Assembly (NCBI RefSeq): GCF_000735455.1
Contig: NZ_JMPS01000071.1
Location: 1 to 64,000, forward strand
Source: Yokenella regensburgei ATCC 49455
Lineage (GTDB): Bacteria > Pseudomonadota > Gammaproteobacteria > Enterobacterales > Enterobacteriaceae
Direction: 5' to 3'
Length of the DNA stretch: 64,000 nt
Part shown: positions 10,670 through 20,048 of the stretch, piece after piece
Layout: every line of letters begins with the position of its first letter
How positions within the stretch are numbered: position 1 is the first letter of the stretch
Notes under the pieces: model-generated
What the model was told of the DNA's origin: nothing
Databases searched by the model: none
The model's input: the letters and a program-made list of their open reading frames with translations, nothing else
Position numbers and translations under genes: made by a program

Positions 10670-11395
10670 CGGCGCCAGTACCGCACCGTGCGCCAGCGCC
10701 AGGCGGCGAACCGGTAATCCGTAGGCTCGCTGCAGATTTTCCTCGCTCAATACGCTCTCGCTTTCCCCCGCCAGCCATTGCCCGTCTGGCAGCAATAACA
10801 GCGTGTGGCTGGCAACCTGTAAGGCATGGGTAGGATCGTGGGTGGTGAACACCACGCTACGTCCCTGGCGGTGCGAAAGGTCGCTCAGCAACTGCAGCAC
10901 CACCTGCTGATTAGCCAGATCCAGCGCCGAGCAGGGCTCATCTAATAAGATGGTCTGGCTGCCGTTGACCAGCGCCCGGGCTATCATGACTAACTGCTGC
11001 TGCCCGCCGGAGAGCTCACTGAACGTGCTCTGCGCCAGCGGGGCAATGTTCAGCTGTGACAGCACGGCTGCCACCTGATTTTCATCTTCCTGGGCTGGCT
11101 GGGAAAACAGCGGCACATGGCGAGCGCGTCCCATTAGCACGACATCCTGCACGCGCCAGGCAAACGCCGGGCGAAAAGACTGCGGCACGATACTGACGCC
11201 GCCCACTATCTCTACATTGCCGGCAAGCGCCGGCAGTACCCCGGTCAGGGTATCCAGTAGGGTGCTTTTTCCGCGCCCGTTAGCGCCGAGCACCGCCCAC
11301 ACGTCGCCCGCCCGGCAGGCGAAGCTCAGCGGGGCAAACAGCGGTTGACGGTGACCAAAGAGCAGCTGCGAGACCTGTAACGACAGGGTATTCAT
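10649..11395 (-). CDS. ABC importer ATPase, MolC/FecE type
   Basis: A 248-residue ATPase of a BtuCD-type (type II) importer. Walker A is GANGRGKST (about 38-46), the signature LSGGQQQL (about 138), and Walker B TILLDEP. The segment VPQSFRPAFAWRVQDVVLMG resembles, from memory, Haemophilus MolC (HI1470), the ATPase of a molybdate/tungstate importer, more than FepC; a search would be needed to settle this. The start at 11395 overlaps the permease stop by four bases. It is last of the leftward set receptor-binding protein-permease-ATPase. Confidence 0.85.
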   Translation of the reverse strand: MNTLSLQVSQLLFGHRQPLFAPLSFACRAGDVWAVLGANGRGKSTLLDTLTGVLPALAGNVEIVGGVSIVPQSFRPAFAWRVQDVVLMGRARHVPLFSQPAQEDENQVAAVLSQLNIAPLAQSTFSELSGGQQQLVMIARALVNGSQTILLDEPCSALDLANQQVVLQLLSDLSHRQGRSVVFTTHDPTHALQVASHTLLLLPDGQWLAGESESVLSEENLQRAYGLPVRRLALAHGAVLAPLFAIER

Positions 11396-12393
11396 CTGAG
11401 CCTCCGCCGGTTGCTGCGAATCAGTAAAAAGGCGAACACCGGGGCACCCAGCAGGGCGGTGAGGATCCCGATGGGAATTTCCGCCTGGGTTAAGGTTCGC
11501 GCCACGTCGTCGACCACAATCATAAAGCTGCCGCCAATCCAGAAGGAAACCGGCAGCAGGCGGCGGTGGTCGGCCCCCACCAGCAGCCGCGCCAGATGGG
11601 GGATAACCAGCCCAACCCAGGCGATGCTGCCGCTGACGGCCACCTGGGCGGCGACCAGCAACGCGCAGCATACCAGCACGCCACGACGCAGGGGCTTGAT
11701 ATCAACCCCCAGCGCCCGGGCATCTTTTTCATCGAGCGACAGCAGATTGATACGCCAACGAAGCATCCACAGCACGCAACCAGCCATCAGCACCGGCACC
11801 GCAAGGATCTGCACTTTATGCCAGTTGGCCGTGGCGAAACTGCCGAGCAGCCAGAAGACGATGTTCGGCAACGTTTCTTCGGTGTCGGCGAGGTACTGCA
11901 TCAGGCTCACCAGCGCGGCAAAAAAACCACTGAGGATGATCCCAGAGAGGATAAGCACCAGCGTACTTTCCCGATTTTGCAGCGCTGCAACGGCGTACAC
12001 CAGCCCCAGAGCGGCGAGACCAAAGGTGAAGGTTGAGCTCATCATCAGCATGGGGCTTAAACCCAGCAAAATAGCCAGCGTCCCGCCGAAGGCCGCGCCG
12101 GAGGTCACGCCGATGATGTGCGGATCGACCAGTGGATTGCGGAACACACCCTGAAGCGTTGCGCCGCACAGGCCCAGCGCACCGCCCGCCAGCAGCGCGG
12201 TGATAACGCGCGGCAACCGCACCGACCAGACCACCTGTTCGGCAATCCCTCCTGCATCGGCGGTTCTTATCATCTGGCTGATAACCTCAGGCAGGCTGAG
12301 TCGGTACTGTCCAAGGCATAGCGAGGCCAACGCCAGCACCACCGTCAGCAGGATGAGCCCAGCCTGCAGGCAGGCAAAGCGCTTATTTGTCAC
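11392..12393 (-). CDS. FecCD/BtuC-family importer permease
   Basis: A 333-residue inner-membrane permease, predicted as a homodimer because the operon has only one permease gene. Family landmarks are RLPRVITALLAGGALGLCGA near residue 58, NPLVDPHIIGVTSGAAFG, and the C-terminal ATPase-contact region AWVGLVIPHLARLLVG. The start is uncertain: a GTG at 12393 overlaps the preceding gene by 11 bases and gives the family's usual length, whereas an in-frame ATG at 12456 would add 21 residues. No strong Shine-Dalgarno marks either. Confidence 0.85.
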   Translation of the reverse strand: MTNKRFACLQAGLILLTVVLALASLCLGQYRLSLPEVISQMIRTADAGGIAEQVVWSVRLPRVITALLAGGALGLCGATLQGVFRNPLVDPHIIGVTSGAAFGGTLAILLGLSPMLMMSSTFTFGLAALGLVYAVAALQNRESTLVLILSGIILSGFFAALVSLMQYLADTEETLPNIVFWLLGSFATANWHKVQILAVPVLMAGCVLWMLRWRINLLSLDEKDARALGVDIKPLRRGVLVCCALLVAAQVAVSGSIAWVGLVIPHLARLLVGADHRRLLPVSFWIGGSFMIVVDDVARTLTQAEIPIGILTALLGAPVFAFLLIRSNRRRLR

Positions 12394-13450
12394 CGTCTGG
12401 CTGCCATTGGGTGCGATAAAAACGCTGGTACCAGTCCTGCGCGACGGCATCGACATCCGTATTCAGGTAGCGCTGCGGGTAGAGTTTTTTCGCCATCCAC
12501 AGCTCGCCAATCGCCATTGCTTCCGGCATTGGGTAGCCCCAGGCTTTGGCATATTCCGGCATCAGCCAGACGCGGTGGTTTTTTACCGCATCAATCTGCT
12601 GCCAGCTGGGATCGTTCTGTATCTGTTTCACCACTTCCGGATAGCGGTCCTGAACAAAAATAACTTCCGGGTTCCATTGCAACACCTGCTCAAGGGACAC
12701 CTGGCGTGCGCCTTTGATGCTCGCCGCCGCTACGTTAAGCGCGCCCGCGTGGTTCATCATCAGCCCGGTGTATTTGCCGGAGCCATAGGTGTTGAGATCC
12801 GGGTTAGCCATATACACGCGGACCCGTTTTTCCGCCGGAATATCCGCAACCGGGGCGTTGAATTTTGCCCGCAAACGGAAGGTCTCTTCGATAAGCGTCT
12901 CGCCCTGCGGCTGGCGGCCCACCACGTCGGCAATCAGACGAATTCCTTGCTTAAGCCCGTCGTTGTAGGTCTGCTCTTCGTTGCCCATTGTCGGGTTCAT
13001 TTTATTCTTTTCGCCCGCGCTGTCCTGGCGCAGGGAAATGGCCACCACCGGGATCCCGGCGTTCTGGATCTGCTGGATCATTGCCTCAGGGGCGTAGTTG
13101 GCCACGAATACCACCTGCGGGTGCAGCGTCAGCAGGCTTTCAATATTGACCTGGTTGAGATCGCCAGGCGTCGGCAGCTTCTCTATTCCAGGCAAAAAGC
13201 GGGCGAATGCCGGGCCGAGCTGCTTTTTCCAGCTGCTCAGTACACCGACGACATCCTGGCCAGCATCCAGCTGCACCAGCAGGTTGAGGGTTTGATGTTG
13301 AAGTACCACTACCCGATTAACATGGTCAGGGATAGTGACCTGGCGGCCAAGCTGGTCGGTGACGGTGCGGTCAGCGTGTGCGCTTGTCGCGGCAAACAGC
13401 GCTGCACCTGCGAGCCACAGGCTCAGCAATAAATGGTGTGGTTTGGTCAT
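12383..13450 (-). CDS. Periplasmic binding protein, class III (metal-chelate or oxyanion)
   Basis: A 355-residue exported protein with a signal peptide ending about residue 26 (ATSAHADRT). It has the two-lobe fold linked by a rigid helix typical of class III binding proteins (BtuF, FhuD, MolA). The opening TVTDQLGRQVTIPDHVNRVV is the family hallmark. The C-terminal YAKAWGYPMPEAMAIGELW is shared with a subset of metal-chelate binders. Ligand unknown: a siderophore is suggested by the receptor gene upstream, an oxyanion by the MolC-like ATPase downstream. It is 143 bases downstream of the receptor gene. Confidence 0.85.
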   Translation of the reverse strand: MTKPHHLLLSLWLAGAALFAATSAHADRTVTDQLGRQVTIPDHVNRVVVLQHQTLNLLVQLDAGQDVVGVLSSWKKQLGPAFARFLPGIEKLPTPGDLNQVNIESLLTLHPQVVFVANYAPEAMIQQIQNAGIPVVAISLRQDSAGEKNKMNPTMGNEEQTYNDGLKQGIRLIADVVGRQPQGETLIEETFRLRAKFNAPVADIPAEKRVRVYMANPDLNTYGSGKYTGLMMNHAGALNVAAASIKGARQVSLEQVLQWNPEVIFVQDRYPEVVKQIQNDPSWQQIDAVKNHRVWLMPEYAKAWGYPMPEAMAIGELWMAKKLYPQRYLNTDVDAVAQDWYQRFYRTQWQPDGDK

Positions 13451-13561
13451 AACGTGGACTCAGTAAGAAGGGGGAAATTCGGTGTGTATTAAATTATATA
13501 ACGATGTGAGGGGCAAACCTTTTACTGAGAAACGCGATATTTTTTGAGGAGCAATGAAATG

Positions 13562-13585
13562 CAGCCCCCTCACAGGAGAGGGCTG
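13562..13585 (-). promoter_or_regulatory. Intercistronic stem-loop after the receptor gene
   Basis: A ten-base stem with one mismatch and a four-base loop lies eight bases beyond the receptor stop. It has no U tract, so it is more likely a transcript-stabilising or partial-attenuation element separating receptor from binding-protein mRNA than a full terminator. Confidence 0.5.
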
Positions 13586-13593
13586 GTGGAGGA

Positions 13594-15765
13594 TCAGAAC
13601 GCCATTTTTACCGTCAACTGTACTTCACGTGGCTCGCCAACCTGGTTACCCAGATTATTGGTGGCGATAGACGAGGTGTAGTAGGTCTTGTCGAACAGGT
13701 TTTTGATGTTCATCTGTAGCGTAACCGGGTACTGCAGCTTCAACTGATAAGCGGCAAATACATCGGCAACGGCGTAGCCCGGCAGATAGTAGTCTGCGCC
13801 ATTGGTGCCGGAGCGTTTGCTGACGGCGTGACCACCGGCCCCAAGCGTCAGCGTATTGCTGTTCCAGACGTTGTGAATATCGTAAGACAAATACAGGGAA
13901 CCGGTATGCTTCGGCACATTAGGCAGCGGTTTACCGGCGTACTGCGGATCGTCGAGTACCGTGGCGTCGGTATAGCCGTAGCTTGCGATCACGTTGAGGT
14001 TATCCGTTAGCGCTCCGGCCACGTCGAACTCCACGCCCTGTGAACGAACTTTGCCCGCCGTTTTCGCCACGATTTCGCTGCCGACCTGCTCGTTATACAG
14101 CACGTTGCGTTTATGGATGTCGAAGAACGCAAGGTTGGCGGTAATACCGGTAAAGAGATCGAATTTCGCACCTAATTCGTATGCGGTAGACTCTTCCGGC
14201 GGCAGTTCGCCAATGTAGCTGGCAATAGACGACTGCGGCATAAACGCCTGCGAGACGTTACCGAACAGTGATACGGCAGGCGACAGCTTGTAGACCAGGC
14301 CAAATTTTGGCGTCCATTTTTCATCGCGACTGTCAGTGTTTTCACGGAACGGACGCCCTTTACCGGCAAACTGGGTGTAGTACTGATAACGTACCCCGGT
14401 CACCGCAATCCACTTATCGGTGAGGTACAGCGCGTCCTGCACGTAGGCGGCGTAGCTTTCCTGCTGAATACGCTGGTCGCTGTCGGCGGCCGATACGGTA
14501 GTGCACTTATCGAGCGTACCGTACACCGGGTTGTAGATGTTGAGGCTGTTTTTCACGTTCTTACAGCGGATCATATCGGTACGCAGCAGATCGTAATTCT
14601 CATACGCCACGCCGGTCAGGATCTCGTTATAAAAGCCACCAATCAGCACATTGCCCTGTAAATCGGCGCGCGTGGCGTGCATCCGCTGGGTCGAGCCCTG
14701 GGTGGCATCCACGCGGCGGGTGAGGTTGCCGGTGGTGGAGTCATAGGCCATCACTCGCGCCTGGTTGTCGCTGTATTTATCCTGGCTGTAGCTATAGTCG
14801 AAACGAGCGGTCCACTGGCTGTTGAGGCGATATTCCGCATTCAGCTGAGCAAGGTCCGAGAAACCGTCGGTAATGTTAAAAGGTTCGTCGAAGCGGGTGC
14901 GTGGGTCGACATCAACCATCCGGCCTTTTTGCATATCGTAGATCGTACCGCGATCGAACGGCACGCTATAGTCGCGGTGGGTGTAAGCCACGTTAATCGT
15001 CGCGTCATCGCCAAACCACGTCAGGGAAGGGGCAATAAACGTGCTCTTCTCTTTGCCGAAGTTGCGCCAGTAATCCTCGTTCTGGTATTCACCGATCAAG
15101 CGGTAAGCCAGACGAGTCCCTTCAATCGGGCCGGTAACGTCAAACTGGCTGGTGCCGCCGCCAAAACTGCTGGAGGTGGCGGAGATGGAACCACCGAAGG
15201 TGCGTTCCGGGCGTTTGGTCACCACGTTAATCAGACCGCCAGGGTCGAGGATCCCGTACAGGGTCGACGCCGGGCCTTTCAACACCTCAACGCGAGAGGT
15301 CGCCGCGTTAAAGCTGCGCGGTAGCACGGTGCGCAGACCGTTGGTCATGATTGAACCGTCACGGTTGGCACCAAAACCACGGCGTACAAAAGCATCCTGT
15401 GTACCGCCAAGAGTGTTGGTCTGCACGACGTTGGCGACGTTATACATCGCTTCGTCGAGCGAGGTGACGTGCTGATCTTCCAGTACCTGATCGCTCACGG
15501 TGTTCACCACCTGCGGGATATCCAGCAATGGCATGTTGGTGAGCGTCGCGGTAGCACTACTGACCGGTTGATAACCACTGGTGGTCGGACGGTCCGCCTG
15601 GGCGACCCCGCCGACCACCGTCATGGTGTCTTCGTTTTTTTTGTCGTTAGTTGCGCCGTGCTTTTCGGCGGCCATCAGCCCTGGTGAGGCGAAGGTTCCA
15701 ATAAAAAGGAGTGAGAAAAGTGCACGCCCTTTTTTCCCCGTCATGGTTGGGGTGAATACTGTCAT
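13594..15765 (-). CDS. TonB-dependent outer membrane receptor
   Basis: A 723-residue receptor of the siderophore class. A signal peptide ends near residue 33 (GLMAAEKHG). A TonB-box-like EDTMTVVGG lies near 46-54. The plug domain has VRRGFGANRDGSIMTNGLRT and the VEVLKGPASTLYG...PGGLINVVTK motif, and a 22-strand barrel follows, ending in aromatic Phe (QLTVKMAF). Two cysteines (IRCKNVKN, DKCTTV) probably disulfide-bond an outer loop. The start chosen gives a good signal peptide and a GGGAA Shine-Dalgarno; an in-frame ATG at 15831 would add 22 residues. The substrate is unknown. Confidence 0.92.
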   Translation of the reverse strand: MTVFTPTMTGKKGRALFSLLFIGTFASPGLMAAEKHGATNDKKNEDTMTVVGGVAQADRPTTSGYQPVSSATATLTNMPLLDIPQVVNTVSDQVLEDQHVTSLDEAMYNVANVVQTNTLGGTQDAFVRRGFGANRDGSIMTNGLRTVLPRSFNAATSRVEVLKGPASTLYGILDPGGLINVVTKRPERTFGGSISATSSSFGGGTSQFDVTGPIEGTRLAYRLIGEYQNEDYWRNFGKEKSTFIAPSLTWFGDDATINVAYTHRDYSVPFDRGTIYDMQKGRMVDVDPRTRFDEPFNITDGFSDLAQLNAEYRLNSQWTARFDYSYSQDKYSDNQARVMAYDSTTGNLTRRVDATQGSTQRMHATRADLQGNVLIGGFYNEILTGVAYENYDLLRTDMIRCKNVKNSLNIYNPVYGTLDKCTTVSAADSDQRIQQESYAAYVQDALYLTDKWIAVTGVRYQYYTQFAGKGRPFRENTDSRDEKWTPKFGLVYKLSPAVSLFGNVSQAFMPQSSIASYIGELPPEESTAYELGAKFDLFTGITANLAFFDIHKRNVLYNEQVGSEIVAKTAGKVRSQGVEFDVAGALTDNLNVIASYGYTDATVLDDPQYAGKPLPNVPKHTGSLYLSYDIHNVWNSNTLTLGAGGHAVSKRSGTNGADYYLPGYAVADVFAAYQLKLQYPVTLQMNIKNLFDKTYYTSSIATNNLGNQVGEPREVQLTVKMAF

Positions 15766-16186
15766 TATCTGTTTCCCAAAAATCCTGCCTGCGCTGTTGC
15801 GGCAGAAAAAGCCAATAAAATCATTGCTCATTACATTTTTATCTCACCGGTCAGGCTACGATGGCCGTCCGGATGTGTAATTGAGAATCATTCAATCACG
15901 TGAGAATGTAGTAGTAAATGCAAAAGCGTGGAAAAAAATCTGCCGCTGAAAAATTGCCTTTTGGAGTTGTTTCTGTAATGCCGTTAAATAATTAATATTT
16001 TGTTATATAAGGAATTATTTTGTTGTTGCTGGCTGGAGCCTTGCCAGAGGTGGTCTGAAATAACCTGAGTTTTTCCAGGGTTTGAGAGGTATTGACTACT
16101 ACAGCGATAGCTATCATGATCAAAAGAGAATGAGATTTATTTATATTTAGTGCACAACGCCATGCCGTTGCGGCGCAGGAGAGAAC
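15766..16186. promoter_or_regulatory. Divergent promoter region with Fur-like boxes
   Basis: This 421-base gap separates the leftward receptor operon from the rightward importer operon. TGAGAATCATTCAAT at 15882-15896 matches Fur half-sites facing the receptor gene. A second degenerate match, GAGAATGAGATTTAT at 16126-16140, lies just before the rightward ATPase gene. Iron repression of both operons is inferred from these and from the gene types. Confidence 0.55.
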
Positions 16187-17017
16187 ATGCCACAGCGGGT
16201 GGAATCACAAGTGAGCCATAACGGGCAGGGACTAGTGCTGGAGTCGCTCAGCGCCGGGTACGGTAATCGCGTAGTGGTCGACAACGTTTCTCTGGAAATT
16301 CCACCGGGGAAAATGACCGTCCTGGTCGGCGCGAACGGTTCCGGGAAATCAACCCTGCTGGCGACCATCGCCCGCATGCTCAAGCCGCAGGGCGGCAGCG
16401 TGCTGCTCGAGGGCGAGAGCATTCACCATCTGCCAACCCGTGAAGTCTCACGGCGTTTGGGTATTCTGCCCCAGGCTCCGCTCATCCCCGAAGGACTCAC
16501 CGTTTTTGAACTGGTTTCACGCGGACGCTACCCGTGGCAGGGCTTTTTACGTCAGTGGTCCGACGCCGATGAACGTGCCGTGGAAGACGCCCTGCGGTTG
16601 ACCGGAACGGCGGCCTTTGCTCATCTTCCCGTCGACAGCCTGTCCGGTGGCCAGCGGCAGCGCTGCTGGATTGCGATGGCGCTGGCACAGCAAACCAGCA
16701 CCATTTTGCTTGATGAGCCGACGGCGTGGCTGGATCTGCGCTACCAGGTGGAGATCCTCGAGCTACTGCAAACGCTGACCCGCCAGCACGGACGCACGGT
16801 GGTGGTTGTCCTTCACGATCTTAATTTCGCCGTCAACTATGCCGATATGCTGGTGTTTCTGCGTCAGGGAAAATTATGCGGCGTAGTGAACGAAGGGGAG
16901 CCTTGTACCCCGGAAATGATTAAAACCGTCTTCGACGTCGATGTGCAGATGTCGGTAAATCCGCGTAACGGTAAACCGTTCTTTATTCCTTTCGGCGCCC
17001 CGGCGGAGTCCGCATGA
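16187..17017 (+). CDS. Iron-siderophore ABC importer ATPase (FepC-like)
   Basis: A 276-residue ATPase of the FecE/FepC family. Walker A GANGSGKST (about 53-61), Q-loop LGILPQAPLIPEGLTV, signature LSGGQRQRCWIAMALAQ, and Walker B ILLDEPTAWLDLRYQ, the last being characteristic of siderophore importers. It is first of five coupled genes: its stop overlaps the next ATG by four bases. An in-frame alternative start is Val9, but MPQRVESQ with AGGAGAG upstream is well placed. Confidence 0.92.
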   Translation: MPQRVESQVSHNGQGLVLESLSAGYGNRVVVDNVSLEIPPGKMTVLVGANGSGKSTLLATIARMLKPQGGSVLLEGESIHHLPTREVSRRLGILPQAPLIPEGLTVFELVSRGRYPWQGFLRQWSDADERAVEDALRLTGTAAFAHLPVDSLSGGQRQRCWIAMALAQQTSTILLDEPTAWLDLRYQVEILELLQTLTRQHGRTVVVVLHDLNFAVNYADMLVFLRQGKLCGVVNEGEPCTPEMIKTVFDVDVQMSVNPRNGKPFFIPFGAPAESA

Positions 17018-18030
17018 TGGCGGCTATTTCGATCGCTCGCCCGCAGAGCCGTCGCCGTTCGGGTGTCGCTATCGCGCTGCTGACGGGGCTATTGGTTGCG
17101 GCAAGCGTTATCCACCTGGGCCTCGGCGCACGCTACATTGCGCCGCAAACCGTGGTTCAGGCGCTGACCCATTATGATCCGCATAACTTCGATCACCGAA
17201 TTGTGGTGACTCTGCGTCTGATGCGCCTGCTGGCAGCCTTGCTTACCGGTGCGGCACTGGGCGTTGCAGGGCTCCTGCTGCAAACGCTGATCCGCAATCC
17301 GCTGGGAGAACCGCACATCCTCGGGTTGAACGCCGGGGCGGCGCTGGCGGTGGTGGCGGGCTCTGCCCTGGGGCTGCGCGAACTGGCGCAACCCTGGCTT
17401 GCCATCGGCGGTGCCGGAGCCCTGTTCACCGTGGTGATGCTGCTGGCTTCATCAGGCCGTGGAGGCGTGACGCCGCTGAAGGTGACGCTCTGCGGGGTTG
17501 CGCTCTCGGCGTTTGCCTCGTCGATAACAGCGGCAATCCTGATCCTTGACGAACAAACCCTGCTGGCGATGCGCACCTGGCTGGTGGGCGATCTTGCCGG
17601 GTTGCGCTGGGACATGCTGCAAACGGCAATGATCCCGGCAGGAGCTGGCGCGCTGCTTGCCTGCACGATTGCGCCGCGGCTCAATATTCTGGCTCTTGGC
17701 GATAACATTGCGCGCGGGCTGGGCGTCAATTTACTCGGCACCCGCGTCTGGGGATTGCTGGCGACCGCGCTGCTGTGCGGCGCTGCGGTATCTCTCGTCG
17801 GGCCGGTGGGTTTTATCGGTCTGGTAGTGCCGCACCTGATCCGTCGCCTGGTGACGGAGGATTTGCGCATCGCGATTCTGCTTGCCGCACCCACCGGGGC
17901 CTTGTTGCTGTTGCTGGCAGATATTGCCGCCCGCACGCTGCTGGCACCGCAGGAGCTTTCCACCGGTGTGATGACCGCGCTGGTAGGGGCTCCGGTCTTT
18001 ATTGCGATTGCGGTGAGGTGTTTTAAATGA
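17014..18030 (+). CDS. FecCD-family iron importer permease, first of two
   Basis: A 338-residue inner-membrane permease with about nine or ten helices. Landmarks are LRLMRLLAALLTGAALGVAG near residue 68, NPLGEPHILGLNAGAA, and the ATPase-contact loop GFIGLVVPHLIRRLV. It pairs with the next gene to form a FepDG-type heterodimer. It overlaps both neighbours by four bases (ATGA), so all are co-translated. Confidence 0.9.
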   Translation: MMAAISIARPQSRRRSGVAIALLTGLLVAASVIHLGLGARYIAPQTVVQALTHYDPHNFDHRIVVTLRLMRLLAALLTGAALGVAGLLLQTLIRNPLGEPHILGLNAGAALAVVAGSALGLRELAQPWLAIGGAGALFTVVMLLASSGRGGVTPLKVTLCGVALSAFASSITAAILILDEQTLLAMRTWLVGDLAGLRWDMLQTAMIPAGAGALLACTIAPRLNILALGDNIARGLGVNLLGTRVWGLLATALLCGAAVSLVGPVGFIGLVVPHLIRRLVTEDLRIAILLAAPTGALLLLLADIAARTLLAPQELSTGVMTALVGAPVFIAIAVRCFK

Positions 18031-19079
18031 GCCGGGCACTGCACCGCGCCGGTTTTCGCCGCGCAAAATGGGCAGACCGTAGCCTGCTGCTGCGCCCGCG
18101 TCCGCTGCTGGTGGGTAGCGCAGTGCTGCTGGTGGCGCTGTTGTTGCTGATGTACAGCTTAACCCGTGGCTCGATGCCCGTTCCCAGCAGTGACATTGCC
18201 CGGGCGCTGCTGATGCCGCAGGCGCTCAACGAACAGCAGCAGTTTATCGTCTGGGATATTCGCCTGCCGCGCCTTCTGATGGCGGTGGTGTGCGGCGCTA
18301 TGCTCGGTATGGCCGGAGCAGCGATGCAGTCGATCACCCGTAACGGTCTGGCCGATCCTGGACTTATCGGAGTGAAAGAGGGCACCAGCATCATGGTGCT
18401 GTCGTTAGTGCTGTTCTTCCCGACGGTTGGGCTGCTGTGGCGGCCGTTGGTCGGATTGCTCGGCGGCCTGTCCGTGGCGCTGCTGGTGGTGGTGCTTGCC
18501 CGCGATCTCTCTCGTCCTCGTTTCATTCTGATCGGTATCGGCGTCTCCTGGCTGCTGGCGGCAGGCGTTGGTATGTTTATGACCACCGCCGATGTGCGCG
18601 ATGTGCAAACCGCGATGGTCTGGCTCTCTGGCAGCTTACAGTCCTCCACCTGGCCGCTGCTGATGGTGGCGATGGTCTGGGGATTGCCCGGTGTCCTGCT
18701 GCTCTTTTATACCGCCCGGGCGGCTGACGTGGCGCTGCTTGGCGACCATACGGCTACCGGGCTTGGCGTTCAGCTTCCCCGGCTGATGCTGCTGCGTTTT
18801 CTCGCGCCGGTACTGCTGACTTCCGCCAGCGTCTCTTGCGTGGGAAGCCTTGGTTTTGTTGGCCTGATGGCCCCACACATGGCGCGTTTTGTGCTGCGCG
18901 GGGGCCAGGTTTCACTGTTGTGCGGCAGTGCGTTAACCGGTGCATTACTGGTGCTGGCGACAGACACCATTGGTCGGCTGGCGTTTGCGCCTTTGCAGAT
19001 CCCGGCCGGGATCGTGGTGGCGCTGGTCGGCACGCCGTTTTTTATTCTGTTGCTCTGGCGTCGTCGCGACGCGCTTTAA
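18027..19079 (+). CDS. FecCD-family iron importer permease, second of two
   Basis: A 350-residue permease. DIRLPRLLMAVVCGAMLGMA (about 75-94), NGLADPGLIGVKEGTS and GFVGLMAPHMARFVLRG are the family landmarks. The basic N-terminus of about 30 residues (RRAKWADRSLLLRPR) is cytoplasmic. The GVKEGTS variant replaces the commoner GVNAGA. Its start overlaps the preceding stop by four bases, and the binding protein starts 12 bases downstream. Confidence 0.9.
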   Translation: MSRALHRAGFRRAKWADRSLLLRPRPLLVGSAVLLVALLLLMYSLTRGSMPVPSSDIARALLMPQALNEQQQFIVWDIRLPRLLMAVVCGAMLGMAGAAMQSITRNGLADPGLIGVKEGTSIMVLSLVLFFPTVGLLWRPLVGLLGGLSVALLVVVLARDLSRPRFILIGIGVSWLLAAGVGMFMTTADVRDVQTAMVWLSGSLQSSTWPLLMVAMVWGLPGVLLLFYTARAADVALLGDHTATGLGVQLPRLMLLRFLAPVLLTSASVSCVGSLGFVGLMAPHMARFVLRGGQVSLLCGSALTGALLVLATDTIGRLAFAPLQIPAGIVVALVGTPFFILLLWRRRDAL

Positions 19080-19091
19080 AAGAAGGACGTT

Positions 19092-20048
19092 ATGCGAGGG
19101 TTGATCTCATTATTGCTGCTGGCAAGTAGCGCCGCGTTTGCCGCCCCGGCAACCACCCAGGTTTTTACCGACGATTTAGGTCGCCAGGTGACGGTACCGT
19201 TACATCCAAAACGCATCGTTTCGATGCACGACCTGGATATCACTATTCCGCTTATCGAGCTTGGTGTGCCGCCCGTTGCCAGCCACGGACGCACGCGTCC
19301 GGACGGCAGCCATTATCTGCGTTCGAGCGCACTGCTGACCGGCGTTGATTTTGATAACAGTGATATCAAGTTTATTGGCACGGCAGATATCGATCTTGAA
19401 GCGGTAGCGGCGGCGAAGCCTGATCTCATCATCACTGAGCCAAATCGCAACGTCTCCGTTGAACAGCTGGCAAAAATCGCCCCGACGGTGAGCATCGATC
19501 ATCTGCTGGGCAGCGCGCCGCGAATCTACGAAAAGCTGGCGCAGCTCACCGGCAGCCAGCCGCGGCTGGCTATTCTTCAGCATCGCTATGCCGCGCAAAT
19601 AGCCGCGCTCAGGCAAACCGTCGATCCCTCAACGGTCACGGTGTCAGTGATTCAGGCCAATAACGGCAAGGTAACGGTACATCACTCCTACCATGCCCTC
19701 GGGCGGGTGCTGCGCGATGCCGGGTTCCGCTTTCCGCCGCTGGTAGACAGCATTCCCGACGGTCAGCGCATTGACGTTAGCGCCGAACGTCTGCCGGAGC
19801 TGGACGCTGATGTGGTATTCGCTACCTGGCGCTCGGATACCGGTGGCAAACCGCAGGATGAGCTACAAGCCATGGAAACGGTGATGCCGGGCTGGTGCGA
19901 TTTCATGCAAGCCTGCCGCAGCGGTCATTACGTCCTGCTGCCGCGTGAAACGGTTATTTCCAACTCCTATGCGGCGCTGAGCCTGATGGTGGCCGAAGTG
20001 GAATCGCATATTGCCGGGCGACCGATACCCGGGCAGGAGAAAAAATGA
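19092..20048 (+). CDS. Iron-siderophore periplasmic binding protein (FepB/FecB type)
   Basis: A 318-residue exported class III binding protein. The signal peptide ends at about residue 18 (SAAFAAPA). The family opening VFTDDLGRQVTVPLHPKRIV follows. A cysteine pair near residues 275-280 (GWCDFMQACRSG) could form a disulfide near the C-terminus. It should deliver a ferric siderophore to the two permeases upstream. Its stop overlaps the RpiR-type regulator start by four bases. Confidence 0.9.
   Translation: MRGLISLLLLASSAAFAAPATTQVFTDDLGRQVTVPLHPKRIVSMHDLDITIPLIELGVPPVASHGRTRPDGSHYLRSSALLTGVDFDNSDIKFIGTADIDLEAVAAAKPDLIITEPNRNVSVEQLAKIAPTVSIDHLLGSAPRIYEKLAQLTGSQPRLAILQHRYAAQIAALRQTVDPSTVTVSVIQANNGKVTVHHSYHALGRVLRDAGFRFPPLVDSIPDGQRIDVSAERLPELDADVVFATWRSDTGGKPQDELQAMETVMPGWCDFMQACRSGHYVLLPRETVISNSYAALSLMVAEVESHIAGRPIPGQEKK

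Noticed and set aside
11411..12154. Long plus-strand open frames opposite the FecCD permease gene
   Set aside because: Antisense shadows of a GC-rich membrane protein gene, with serine/arginine/proline-rich products typical of such shadows.
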